Part shown: piece after piece, positions 8,289-14,536 of the stretch
Position numbering within the stretch: the first letter of the stretch is position 1
How the letters are laid out: every line of letters begins with the position of its first letter
NCBI GenBank assembly: GCA_002816585.1
Contig: MUCT01000044.1
Span: forward strand, 1 to 33,068
Direction of reading: 5' to 3'
Source of the DNA: SAR202 cluster bacterium Io17-Chloro-G6
Lineage (GTDB): Bacteria; Chloroflexota; Dehalococcoidia; UBA3495
Length of the DNA: 33,068 nt
Notes under the pieces: model-generated
Seen by the model: the letters and a program-made list of their open reading frames with translations, nothing else
What the model was told of the DNA's origin: nothing
The model's database searches: none
Position numbers and translations under genes: made by a program

Positions 8289-9230
8289 TTACCCGCTGAT
8301 TGGGTCCATGCCCGCCTCGGCTCGGGCGTCGTTGATATGCTCCAGTATCCGCTGCCGCAGGGGCGCTATCTCGTAGCCAATATCGGCCAGCATACGGCTA
8401 TTGTCCACGTTGTATACGTGGGGCACCAACTGGTCTCCCGTGGTTATCTGGGCGCTGGGGATGATGCTGCGCACGATGTCGGCCATATCTTTAATCGTGC
8501 ACATGGCGCCACCGCTGATGTAGAGCCGGTTGTTCAACTTTTCGGCCAGGGCGGCCCGGACGAATATCTCCGCGGCGTCCTCCGCGTGGATCATGGGTGA
8601 TGGCTCGCCCTCATGGAAGGGCATAACCACCGGCTTGCCGATGGCCGGCAGGGAAATCATCAGGCCGCCGATCATGCCGGTCATACCCGTGACCCTTCCG
8701 TGGCCGAACACGGTGCAGATGCGCACGCCGATCAAATCCAGGCCGTGCCGGTCGATGTAGCGCCTGGCCGAGAAATCGTTCACCGACTTGGTCATGCCGT
8801 AGACGTTAATCGGGTCGTTCAGGTCGTCCTCGTTGATGGGCCGGTCGCCAAAGGTGTCCTGCACTCCGTAAACGGCGATTGAACTGGCATAAACCACCCG
8901 CTTAACTCCTGTCCAGCGGGCCGCTTCGAAAACATTGTTGGTGCCGCCGATGTTGACCTGCATGGCGTAGTGGTGGCGTTCCTCGGTGTCTGGGGGCAAC
9001 AGCGCGGCCATGTGGATGATCTTGTCCACCTGGTTGGTGTTGATGGCCTCCAGCAGGTGGGGAAGCTGGGTTACGTCGCCCCGGTACATCTTGATTCGGT
9101 CCAGGTATGGCTCCAGGTTTGCCCGGGGCGGGGCCAGGTCAAAGCAGACGATTTCTTCGCCCCGGTCCAATAATTTTCGGATGATTCTATTGCCGATGAA
9201 CCCTGTGCCGCCGGTGACCATAGTAGACAT
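8289..9230 (-). CDS. NAD-dependent epimerase/dehydratase (extended SDR)
   Basis: A 313-residue extended short-chain dehydrogenase/reductase. The Rossmann motif GGTGFIG (7-13) binds NAD(P), followed by acidic D31 near the strand-2 end. The active site has SS (116-117) and Y144-GMT-K148 (YxxxK). The closest general class is the UDP-sugar 4-epimerase/dehydratase group, but the substrate cannot be fixed. ATG 9230 begins directly with the Rossmann strand. The frame is open further upstream, but that extension would translate a structured repeat (9224-9332) and is rejected. The start codon itself lies inside the repeat. No strong Shine-Dalgarno is present; TATATC at 9250-9245 may be a -10 box giving a very short leader. 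Confidence 0.88.
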   Translation of the reverse strand: MSTMVTGGTGFIGNRIIRKLLDRGEEIVCFDLAPPRANLEPYLDRIKMYRGDVTQLPHLLEAINTNQVDKIIHMAALLPPDTEERHHYAMQVNIGGTNNVFEAARWTGVKRVVYASSIAVYGVQDTFGDRPINEDDLNDPINVYGMTKSVNDFSARRYIDRHGLDLIGVRICTVFGHGRVTGMTGMIGGLMISLPAIGKPVVMPFHEGEPSPMIHAEDAAEIFVRAALAEKLNNRLYISGGAMCTIKDMADIVRSIIPSAQITTGDQLVPHVYNVDNSRMLADIGYEIAPLRQRILEHINDARAEAGMDPISG

Positions 9231-9332
9231 AACGCGTACCCTGCGATATAATTGTGGCCTCTGCACGCCTGCTGCAGCGGGCCCCGTAAATGATATACGG
9301 GCAGGGAGCGCCCTGCAATCCCGGACGGATTG
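9224..9332 (-). repeat. structured 5'-region repeat, copy A (epimerase start)
   Basis: A 109-bp segment that recurs in diverged form at 9921-10030. On the minus strand it carries the potential hairpin CCCGTATATCATTTACGGG (arms CCCGTA/TACGGG with mismatches), a GC-rich palindrome, a conserved TATATC, then GTTATGTCTA containing the epimerase start codon. Confidence 0.75.
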
Positions 9333-9350
9333 TGTCTGGCCAGGCAAACC

Positions 9351-9388
9351 CAAAAGAAAAGGCGGCCCGCCATATCAGGCGGGCCGCC
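9351..9388 (-). terminator. Rho-independent terminator of the secreted-peptide gene
   Basis: An 11-bp perfect GC stem (9361-9371 with 9378-9388) and a 6-nt loop are followed on the minus strand by TTTTCTTTTG. It ends the short transcript that starts near 9794. Confidence 0.9.
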
Positions 9389-9497
9389 CGGAGCCGACTT
9401 GACTCCCAATTCTCAACCGGTACTAGCTACCAAGTGGCATAACTCCCCCGCCGCCATTGCCGCCGTGGGGTGAGCCGCGCCAGTGGTTACCTACTGC

Positions 9498-9692
9498 TTA
9501 GGGAGTGGTGGGGAGATCAAGGACACAGTCGTCACCGTCAAGAATGACTGCCCCTCCTACGCCGTTAACGAAATCACAGGCTTCTTGTTCGGTAGGGGGA
9601 GTAGTGGCACTCAGGCCATTCGCGAACGCAGGCACCGCCAGTGCCGCAGTCAGCAGTCCCGCCGTTACCAGGGAAAAAATCAGCTTCTTCAT
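9498..9692 (-). CDS. small secreted acidic peptide with two cysteines
   Basis: A 64-residue precursor. A classic signal peptide (MKKLIFSL, hydrophobic core, AFA-NG cleavage site after about residue 25) is followed by a roughly 39-residue acidic mature part with two Cys (C39 and C56). The two could form a disulfide. No family is recognised. Expression signals are unusually complete: a promoter TTGACA-N17-TTTAAT at 9829-9801, a leader of about 100 nt, AGGAG 10 nt before the ATG, and a strong terminator at 9388-9351. The gene is therefore a well-insulated monocistron. The role (exported factor, inhibitor or envelope peptide) is unknown. Confidence 0.8.
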   Translation of the reverse strand: MKKLIFSLVTAGLLTAALAVPAFANGLSATTPPTEQEACDFVNGVGGAVILDGDDCVLDLPTTP

Positions 9693-9800
9693 GGTTCTAA
9701 GTCTCCTATCGATTCGATTTGGTCTTGTTACGCACTTGCACTTCAAGGATCAGGGACGTAGACTAGAGCCCACGTTATGTTAATCAGTCCATGCGGAGCA

Positions 9801-9829
9801 ATTAAATCATGATTGTATGGGTCTGTCAA
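9801..9829 (-). promoter_or_regulatory. promoter of the secreted-peptide gene
   Basis: TTGACA (9829-9824), a 17-bp spacer, then TTTAAT (9806-9801): a full sigma-70 match on one side and 5 of 6 on the other. It is the best promoter in the window. Confidence 0.8.
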
Positions 9830-9920
9830 GAATATACATACTCACCCATTCTTGGTGGAATTTTTCCGGCCTCGCGCGGCTCAGGCGCCCATGCTGAGCG
9901 GCTAGTAAAAGATTCCATGA

Positions 9921-10030
9921 TAGACATAACATATCTTTTGGGATATACTCATAACCCTCTCACGCCTGCCGCGGCAGGCCCCGTATTTGATTTACGGGCG
10001 GGCATCCACCTGCAATCCCGTCCGGGGTTG
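9921..10030 (-). repeat. structured 5'-region repeat, copy B
   Basis: A diverged copy of 9224-9332. The shared blocks are TAGACATAAC, GATATA exactly 21 bp further on, CACGCCTGC, the CCCGTA/TACGGG hairpin, and CCTGCAATCCCG. It contains the palindrome CCTGCCGCGGCAGG. Read on the minus strand it ends in an ATG (9927) opening only a 34-codon frame, so here the start region has no gene attached. Confidence 0.75.
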
Positions 10031-10039
10031 CACAGATTC

Positions 10040-10288
10040 GGACAACGCCCTTGATTTAGCATGGTCGGATGGCCAATAATGGCTGGAGCAGAAAGTCATA
10101 ACCTGGCCGAGACCTTGGGCACGTCGTCCTTAGATTAGAGGTTTACGAATGAATAAGATTAGATGGCCGATAGCACAGATGGCAATGGCCGCCCCAACGA
10201 GTTCGAGTTGACCTTGGGCAATGGCGACAAAGTAATCACCCACGTACTCTGGGCCAACTAAACTCCCAGATAACTCAGGAAAATCAAA
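10040..10288 (+). other. gene-poor stretch with a possible tiny transcript
   Basis: Between repeat copy B and the terminator I see no clear gene. A possible plus-strand promoter is TTGATT (10051-10056), 18 bp, AATAAT (10075-10080). Two overlapping short frames follow: 20 codons from ATG 10149 with AGAGG 7 nt upstream, and 32 codons from ATG 10163 to TAA 10261 ending KVITHVLWAN. A strong terminator follows at 10289. A small RNA or a decayed small gene fits as well as a microprotein. Confidence 0.3.
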
Positions 10289-10322
10289 GGGGGTCTCCGG
10301 GAACAGGAGGCCCCCTTTTTTA
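10289..10322 (+). terminator. strong Rho-independent terminator
   Basis: GGGGGTCTCC (10289-10298) pairs over 10 bp (one G-T) with GGAGGCCCCC (10306-10315), with a 7-nt loop and then TTTTTTATT. It can serve the plus strand. The minus side is also T-rich enough to help end rsmG transcription. Confidence 0.85.
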
Positions 10323-10348
10323 TTGTTGATGTCGCTCCAGGTACCATT

Positions 10349-11074
10349 TCAAAGCGGCCGCTTCGCCGGAATTCCTACCCGCCTGGGATACCGCTCCGGG
10401 GTTGGGAAAACCTTCTCCACCGCGATGACCACGCGGTCGTCGGTCAGCCCCTCAATCAACACCGTAGCCACTTTTCCGATTCGGCCGCCCAGTTCTGTTA
10501 GAGCATTGGCCGCGGCGTCCAGTTCCCGCCCGTCTCCCCCGTGCTTCAAGGCCACCAACCGGCCGCCTACCTTGCAGAAGGGCAGGCAGTATTCCAGCAG
10601 CAGAGGCAGCTTGGCCACGCCCCTGACCACCGCCAGGTCAAACGCATCCCTCAGTAGTTCTTGACGGGCCAAGTCCTCTGCCCGGCCGGTGTGGACCGAG
10701 ACTCCCTCCAGACCGAGTGTTGCGGTCATATGCTCCAAGAACGCAGTCTTCTTGGCCACCGACTCCACCAGCGAAAGCCGTATCTCCGGAAAGGCCAATT
10801 TGAGAGCGAGGCCCGGCAACCCCGCGCCAGATCCGATATCAATTACCCGCACTGGCCGGGCAAGCATCTCTCCGGCCGCCAGGTACACGGTCAGCGAGTC
10901 CAGGAAGTGCTTGACTTGCACCTCATCGTACCCAGTTATCGCCGTCAGGTTGGCCCGTTGGTTCCAGTCGGTCAACTCACGGAGATAGTTCTCGAACTGT
11001 TCCAGTTGGCCGTCGGATAAGGAAATGCCGAGTTGAGACGCGCCTGCAATCAGGAACTCCATTCTCTGAGTCAT
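10349..11074 (-). CDS. rsmG: 16S rRNA (guanine527-N7)-methyltransferase RsmG
   Basis: A 241-residue RsmG (GidB). It uses S-adenosylmethionine to methylate N7 of G527 (E. coli numbering) of 16S rRNA. The N-terminal helix includes WNQRANLTAI (37-46). The SAM-binding motif is VIDIGSGAGLPGLALK (77-92), followed by acidic E at the end of strand 2 (SLVESVAKK) and the AVVRGVAKL segment. Length is typical. A perfect TATAAT (11088-11083) lies only 8 nt before the ATG and there is no Shine-Dalgarno, so the mRNA is probably leaderless or nearly so. The family commonly sits by parA/parB or mnmG near oriC, but here it stands alone and divergent to a RAM-domain gene. Confidence 0.95.
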   Translation of the reverse strand: MTQRMEFLIAGASQLGISLSDGQLEQFENYLRELTDWNQRANLTAITGYDEVQVKHFLDSLTVYLAAGEMLARPVRVIDIGSGAGLPGLALKLAFPEIRLSLVESVAKKTAFLEHMTATLGLEGVSVHTGRAEDLARQELLRDAFDLAVVRGVAKLPLLLEYCLPFCKVGGRLVALKHGGDGRELDAAANALTELGGRIGKVATVLIEGLTDDRVVIAVEKVFPTPERYPRRVGIPAKRPL

Positions 11075-11082
11075 AGGAGTCC

Positions 11083-11088
11083 ATTATA
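11083..11088 (-). promoter_or_regulatory. -10 box (TATAAT) next to the rsmG start
   Basis: A perfect TATAAT with 8 nt between it and the ATG, implying transcription starting at or next to the start codon. Confidence 0.6.
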
Positions 11089-11127
11089 GCCGCCGGTTAG
11101 GTTACTTCTGAGCACGTTCACGCCAAA

Positions 11128-11157
11128 TTGACACCGCGAGAAGCCGGGCCGTAGAAT
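11128..11157 (+). promoter_or_regulatory. promoter of the RAM-domain gene
   Basis: TTGACA (11128-11133), an 18-bp spacer, then TAGAAT (11152-11157). It drives 11197 and possibly the acyl-CoA dehydrogenase behind it. Confidence 0.7.
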
Positions 11158-11196
11158 GGCTTCCTACACCCAGCGAGACTGGGGAAAGGGGGAAGA

Positions 11197-11433
11197 ATGG
11201 CGACCAAAGCATATCTGTTGATCGAGACAGCGGTCGGGAAAACGCGAGATGTGGCCAACACCTTGGGCGGCCTGACGGGCATCACGACGGTTGACGTGGT
11301 AACTGGCCCCTACGACATCATCGCTCTGGTCTCCGGCGATGACATGGCCGTTGTTGGCGATTTGGTCACAGGACACATCCATACCGTTCCCGGGGTGGTG
11401 CGTACGGTCACTTGTGTCGCAGTAGGCAGTTAG
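11197..11433 (+). CDS. stand-alone Lrp/AsnC ligand-binding (RAM) domain protein
   Basis: A 78-residue protein equal to just the alpha/beta RAM domain of Lrp/AsnC regulators: KAYLLIETAVGK, GITTVDVVTGPYDIIALV, and the closing VVRTVTCVAV strand. It has no HTH. Such single-domain proteins form multimers that bind amino acids or other small molecules and may modulate enzymes or partner regulators. A G-rich Shine-Dalgarno (GGGGGAAG) precedes the ATG, and a good promoter lies at 11128-11157. It is followed 50 nt later by an acyl-CoA dehydrogenase on the same strand, suggesting co-transcription and perhaps metabolite sensing for that pathway (inference). Confidence 0.88.
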   Translation: MATKAYLLIETAVGKTRDVANTLGGLTGITTVDVVTGPYDIIALVSGDDMAVVGDLVTGHIHTVPGVVRTVTCVAVGS

Positions 11434-11483
11434 CAGCCCTATTTAGTATTCAGATCCTCAGAGGGGCCCATAGGAGAGATGCC

Positions 11484-12659
11484 ATGGAGTTCAAGTTCAC
11501 TGCCGAGGACGATGCGTTCCGAGGGGAACTGCGGGCATTCATGAGGGCCGAACTTCCCGATCCTTGGGAAGGCGCCGGCCGCTACCCTGAAGAGGACGAC
11601 TGGGACCTGAACGTGGCCGTCCGTCAAAAAATGGCGGAGAAAGGCTGGCTCACCATGCACTGGCCCGAGGAATATGGCGGCCAGAAGGCCTCCCCGGTGA
11701 AGTCGGCCATCTTCAACGAAGAAATTGCGTATATGCGCGCCCCTGGGCGGGACATATTCGGCGTCCGTATGTTGGGCCCCACCCTGATGATCCACGGTAC
11801 CGAAGAACAGAAGAAGACCCATCTAAATCCCGTGGCCAGAGGCGAGGTCCAATGGTGTCAGGGCTACAGCGAGCCGGAGTCGGGCTCCGACCTGGCATCC
11901 CTCAGCACCCGTGCCATCCGCGACGGCGACGACCTGGTGATCAACGGCGCCAAGGTGTGGACCACCCTGGCTCACCGCGCCGACTGGATCATGTTGCTTA
12001 CCCGAACCGACCCAGACGCGCCAAAGCACCGGGGCATCAGCTTTGTTTTGGTTGACATGAAAACTCCCGGAGTCTCGGTCCGCCCAATCATTAACATGGC
12101 CGGCGGACACGAGTTCAACCAGGTGACCTTCGATAACGTCCGGGTGCCCAGGGCCAATGTGGTCGGCGAAGAGGACCGCGGCTGGTACGTGGCGGTGACC
12201 CTCCTGGACTTCGAGCGCTCCGGTATCGACTATTCCGCATCCGCGCGCCGAATACTGGACGACACCCGAGAGTTCGCCACGGAGACTAAGCGCAACGGGC
12301 AGTCCCTCATGGAGATTCCCTGGGTACGCAATCTGATGGCGGACCGGTACATCGACTGCGAAGTGGCCCGGTTGATGGCCTATAACGTGGCCTACATGCA
12401 GTCCCAAGACCTCATTCCCACCAAAGAGGCGTCCATGAGCAAGGTGTTCGGCAGCGAGACCGTGCAGCGGGTGACCGAGGCTTCTCTGGACATCCTGGGG
12501 ATGTACGGCACCTTGAGCCGGGAAGAGAAATGGGCGCCGCTGAAGGGGCGGGTCCAAGAACACTGGATGAACGCCTTCGCCGGCACCATCGCCGCCGGCA
12601 CGTCTGAGATCCAACGCAACATCATCGCCGGACGAGGCCTGGGCCTGCCCCGCGGCTAA
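11484..12659 (+). CDS. acyl-CoA dehydrogenase family protein
   Basis: A 391-residue FAD-dependent acyl-CoA dehydrogenase. Family signature 1 is GYSEPESGSDLASL (127-140). The C-terminal flavin/CoA segment is AAGTSEIQRNIIAGRGLGLP. In medium-chain enzymes the catalytic Glu lies in Y-E-G-T-S-x-I-Q-R; here that position is Ala (A371), so the base must lie elsewhere, as in actinobacterial FadE subgroups that work as mixed alpha2beta2 complexes. ATG 11484 follows AGGAG (11472-11476) by 7 nt. A second, unlike acyl-CoA dehydrogenase is at 15983-17119. Likely roles are beta-oxidation of fatty, branched or steroid-like acyl-CoAs. Confidence 0.92.
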   Translation: MEFKFTAEDDAFRGELRAFMRAELPDPWEGAGRYPEEDDWDLNVAVRQKMAEKGWLTMHWPEEYGGQKASPVKSAIFNEEIAYMRAPGRDIFGVRMLGPTLMIHGTEEQKKTHLNPVARGEVQWCQGYSEPESGSDLASLSTRAIRDGDDLVINGAKVWTTLAHRADWIMLLTRTDPDAPKHRGISFVLVDMKTPGVSVRPIINMAGGHEFNQVTFDNVRVPRANVVGEEDRGWYVAVTLLDFERSGIDYSASARRILDDTREFATETKRNGQSLMEIPWVRNLMADRYIDCEVARLMAYNVAYMQSQDLIPTKEASMSKVFGSETVQRVTEASLDILGMYGTLSREEKWAPLKGRVQEHWMNAFAGTIAAGTSEIQRNIIAGRGLGLPRG

Positions 12660-12682
12660 GATTGCAACTTCGGGTCAGATTC

Positions 12683-12719
12683 AAAAAGGGTCTGCTTCAC
12701 GCGGACCTTTTTCTTTTTC
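12683..12719 (+). terminator. Rho-independent terminator after the acyl-CoA dehydrogenase
   Basis: An imperfect stem with one bulged G joins AAAGGGTCTGC and GCGGACCTTT around a TTCAC loop, followed by TTTTCTTTTTC. Confidence 0.7.
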
Positions 12720-12760
12720 GGTTTGGTTGTAGCCAGCAAGTAACCATTATTTCAGCCCAC

Positions 12761-12790
12761 CCGTCATTCCGGCGCAAGCCGGAATCCACT
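12761..12790. repeat. REP-like palindrome, left arm flanking the GIY-YIG gene
   Basis: A 30-bp element with an 8-bp stem ATTCCGGC/GCCGGAAT around GCAA. Its reverse complement matches 13076-13105 at about 26 of 30 positions. The GIY-YIG stop codon (12792-12790) overlaps its edge. Confidence 0.85.
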
Positions 12791-13071
12791 CATGCCAACC
12801 CTTCATAGAGATCGCGCCAAGTGCTGTTGGACTCTTCAATCAATTTGACCTTCCAAGTCCGTTTCCATTTTTTGACAGCCTTTTCGCGTGCTATAGCTGT
12901 CGCCATCGTATCGTGCGCTTCATACCAAACTAGTCTGTGCACTCCGTACTGTCTGGTGAATCCCGGTATTAGGTCGTTCTTGTGCTGCCAAACACGCTGC
13001 ACAAGGTTTGATGTAACACCTACGTACAAAGTGCCGCTTCGTTTATTCGCCAATAAGTAAACACATGGTAG
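12790..13071 (-). CDS. GIY-YIG nuclease domain protein (start codon unclear)
   Basis: About 93 residues covering the whole small GIY-YIG domain: VYLLAN...LYVGVTSNL (the GIY and YIG strands in variant form), QRVWQHK, then EAHDTMATAIAREKAVKKWK with the conserved Glu, and the C-terminal EESNSTWRDLYEGL. Such stand-alone proteins are presumed endonucleases of unknown target. The domain proper begins at the proline codon 13068. The codon where relatives usually start reads CTA (13071-13069), and no in-frame ATG lies upstream. A TTG at 13179 would add residues translated from the flanking palindrome and overlap the next gene. The start may be lost by mutation. REP-like inverted palindromes flank the gene. 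Confidence 0.7.
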   Translation of the reverse strand, partial: LPCVYLLANKRSGTLYVGVTSNLVQRVWQHKNDLIPGFTRQYGVHRLVWYEAHDTMATAIAREKAVKKWKRTWKVKLIEESNSTWRDLYEGLA

Positions 13072-13075
13072 GCGC

Positions 13076-13105
13076 TGTGGGTTCCGGCTTCCGCCGGAAC
13101 GACGG
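13076..13105. repeat. REP-like palindrome, right arm flanking the GIY-YIG gene
   Basis: An inverted partner of 12761-12790, with stem GTTCCGGC/GCCGGAAC around TTCC and the outer match GACGG. It lies immediately upstream of the GIY-YIG domain. Confidence 0.85.
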
Positions 13106-13141
13106 TATGTGTTTTGGAGGGTGTTCAATCCCGTTGAGCCT

Positions 13142-13477
13142 CTAATCCGCGGCGAAGGCCGCCAGTTCTTCCTGGTCAATCATAGCGGCGTCTCGGCAGC
13201 GGCGCATGATCCGGAAGATGGTCCGCACGGTGACCGAGAACCGCTCCGCGGCCTCCTCAACCGTCAGGTCGTCTTGCTGCATGGCCGACCAGATCTTGAA
13301 GTCCCGGGCCAAACGCCGGTTGCGCTGGAACCAGGCTGGGTCGTCGTACTTGCACTGGGGCAGCGGGCAGTTGAGACAGGATGCGGAGACCTCACAACCA
13401 GTATCTTCGTAGTGGTAGAATTCGGGCACGGCGTCGAGAACTGGGCTAGAAGTAATGGTCCAATCGATAGCTGTCAT
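13142..13477 (-). CDS. cysteine-cluster helix-turn-helix protein
   Basis: A 111-residue protein I cannot name. Residues 28-42 hold four cysteines as C-x5-C-x2-C-x4-C (C28, C34, C37, C42), ending CPLPQCKYDDP. This spacing could bind zinc or an Fe-S cluster. Residues about 72-100 (LTVEEAAERFSVTVRTIF) form a helix-turn-helix resembling sigma-region-4 or MarR-like recognition helices. It is probably a DNA-binding regulator, perhaps redox- or metal-responsive (inference). ATG 13477 has GGAG 7 nt upstream; a TTG two codons earlier is less likely. Its promoter carries three evenly spaced GAAC-N4-GTTC-like sites, suggesting SOS control or autoregulation. Confidence 0.75.
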   Translation of the reverse strand: MTAIDWTITSSPVLDAVPEFYHYEDTGCEVSASCLNCPLPQCKYDDPAWFQRNRRLARDFKIWSAMQQDDLTVEEAAERFSVTVRTIFRIMRRCRDAAMIDQEELAAFAAD

Positions 13478-13488
13478 TGCCAAACTCC

Positions 13489-13566
13489 AAACATAAGTTC
13501 TAATATTGCCTGCTTAGTTTAGAACGCCTGTTCTCAGTATGTCAATACATTTTAGAACATACATTC
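13489..13566 (-). promoter_or_regulatory. promoter with three LexA-like operator sites at 33-bp spacing
   Basis: The minus-strand promoter is TTGACA (13545-13540), 18 bp, TAAACT (13521-13516). A perfect palindrome AGAACGCCTGTTCT (13521-13534) lies between -35 and -10. Near matches to GAAC-N4-GTTC lie at 13489-13500 (AAACATAAGTTC) and 13555-13566 (GAACATACATTC), 7 of 8 core bases each. The three sites begin at 13489, 13522 and 13555, exactly 33 bp apart, close to three helical turns. Blocking the centre site would repress the HTH gene. Confidence 0.7.
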
Positions 13567-13639
13567 GAGTAAAATTAGTTTGACGCTCACATTGGACCAG
13601 AGCTCAGAACACCACAGATAAGACCCGGAGGTAGATCCA

Positions 13640-14467
13640 GTGACCGAAACAGATATCAAAAAACCTCAAGCCGAAGAGCCCACGATAATCACCGAATACG
13701 AGACCATGATGTACAAAAGACGGGGAAAGACCGCCTACATCATGCTCAACCGGCCCCAGGCACTGAACGCGGTCAACGACCAATTCGAAGAAGACCTGCA
13801 TGCGGCCCTGCTAGAGTTCGACCTGGACGACGAAGCCTGGGTGGCCATCATCCACGGCGCGGGGCGGTGTTTCTGCGCCGGAGCCGACATCAAGCAGCGT
13901 CTCGTGGCCATGACACCGGAGCAGAGCGCCCGCAGGGAACGCGGACCCAACCCGGAGGGCTACATGGGCCGCGCCATCAACTGGAAGCCGATCATCACGG
14001 CGGTCCATGGATACGCCCTAGGCGCGGGCATGGTCATCGCGGCCGAGTCTGACTTGGTTGTCGCGTCAGAGGACGCCAAGTTCGGCATCACCGAGACCAG
14101 AAGGGGACTGCCGGGGGGCAGGATTTGGGCCAAGGTCAACGCTTTCATGCCCTCCAAGATCGCCAGCGAGATGGTGATTACCGGGGAGCATATTGACGCC
14201 AGCGAGCTGTTCCGGCTGGGACTGATTAACCGTCTTGTGCCTGCAGGTGAGCACTTGAGCGCCGCCGAGGAGTTGGCGGACAAGGTGTTGAAATCGCCGC
14301 CCCTGGCAACCCGTGCGGCGGTGAAGCTGACGCGGCGTCAATGGGTCCAGCCCGGGGCCGACGCCGACATGCAAATGCTGCCCTTGAAGCTGCACCTAAC
14401 CGAGGATTTCAAAGAGGCCAGCCAATCGTTCGTGGAAAAGCGGCCGCCGGAATACCACGCCCGCTAA
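13640..14467 (+). CDS. enoyl-CoA hydratase/isomerase family protein (crotonase fold)
   Basis: A 275-residue crotonase. Oxyanion-hole segments are GRCFCAGADIKQ and GYALGAGMVIA. Both glutamates used by true hydratases appear to be present: one in FGITETRRGLPGG and one in KIASEMVITGE. Hydration of a trans-2-enoyl-CoA is therefore likely, though the chain type is unknown. The N-terminal 25 residues are an extra polar tail. The GTG start at 13640 has GGAGG 8 nt upstream. It is transcribed away from the HTH regulator, whose operator array lies in the shared 162-bp region, so the regulator might also affect it (inference). Confidence 0.92.
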   Translation: MTETDIKKPQAEEPTIITEYETMMYKRRGKTAYIMLNRPQALNAVNDQFEEDLHAALLEFDLDDEAWVAIIHGAGRCFCAGADIKQRLVAMTPEQSARRERGPNPEGYMGRAINWKPIITAVHGYALGAGMVIAAESDLVVASEDAKFGITETRRGLPGGRIWAKVNAFMPSKIASEMVITGEHIDASELFRLGLINRLVPAGEHLSAAEELADKVLKSPPLATRAAVKLTRRQWVQPGADADMQMLPLKLHLTEDFKEASQSFVEKRPPEYHAR

Positions 14468-14470
14468 GCC

Positions 14471-14494
14471 GCTGCGGGCGGCGCAGCCGCGTTT
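14471..14494 (+). terminator. weak hairpin terminator after the enoyl-CoA hydratase
   Basis: GCTGCG (14471-14476) pairs with CGCAGC (14482-14487), then CGC and GTTTTC. The stem is short with one outer mismatch, so confidence is modest. Confidence 0.45.
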
Positions 14495-14536
14495 TCATAT
14501 TCCCTGACCGGCTGGCGGAACCGAAGTCACTGGACG

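Noticed and set aside
9231..9353. N-terminal extension of the epimerase
   Set aside because: It would translate the hairpin repeat; the Rossmann fold starts at the second residues after ATG 9230.
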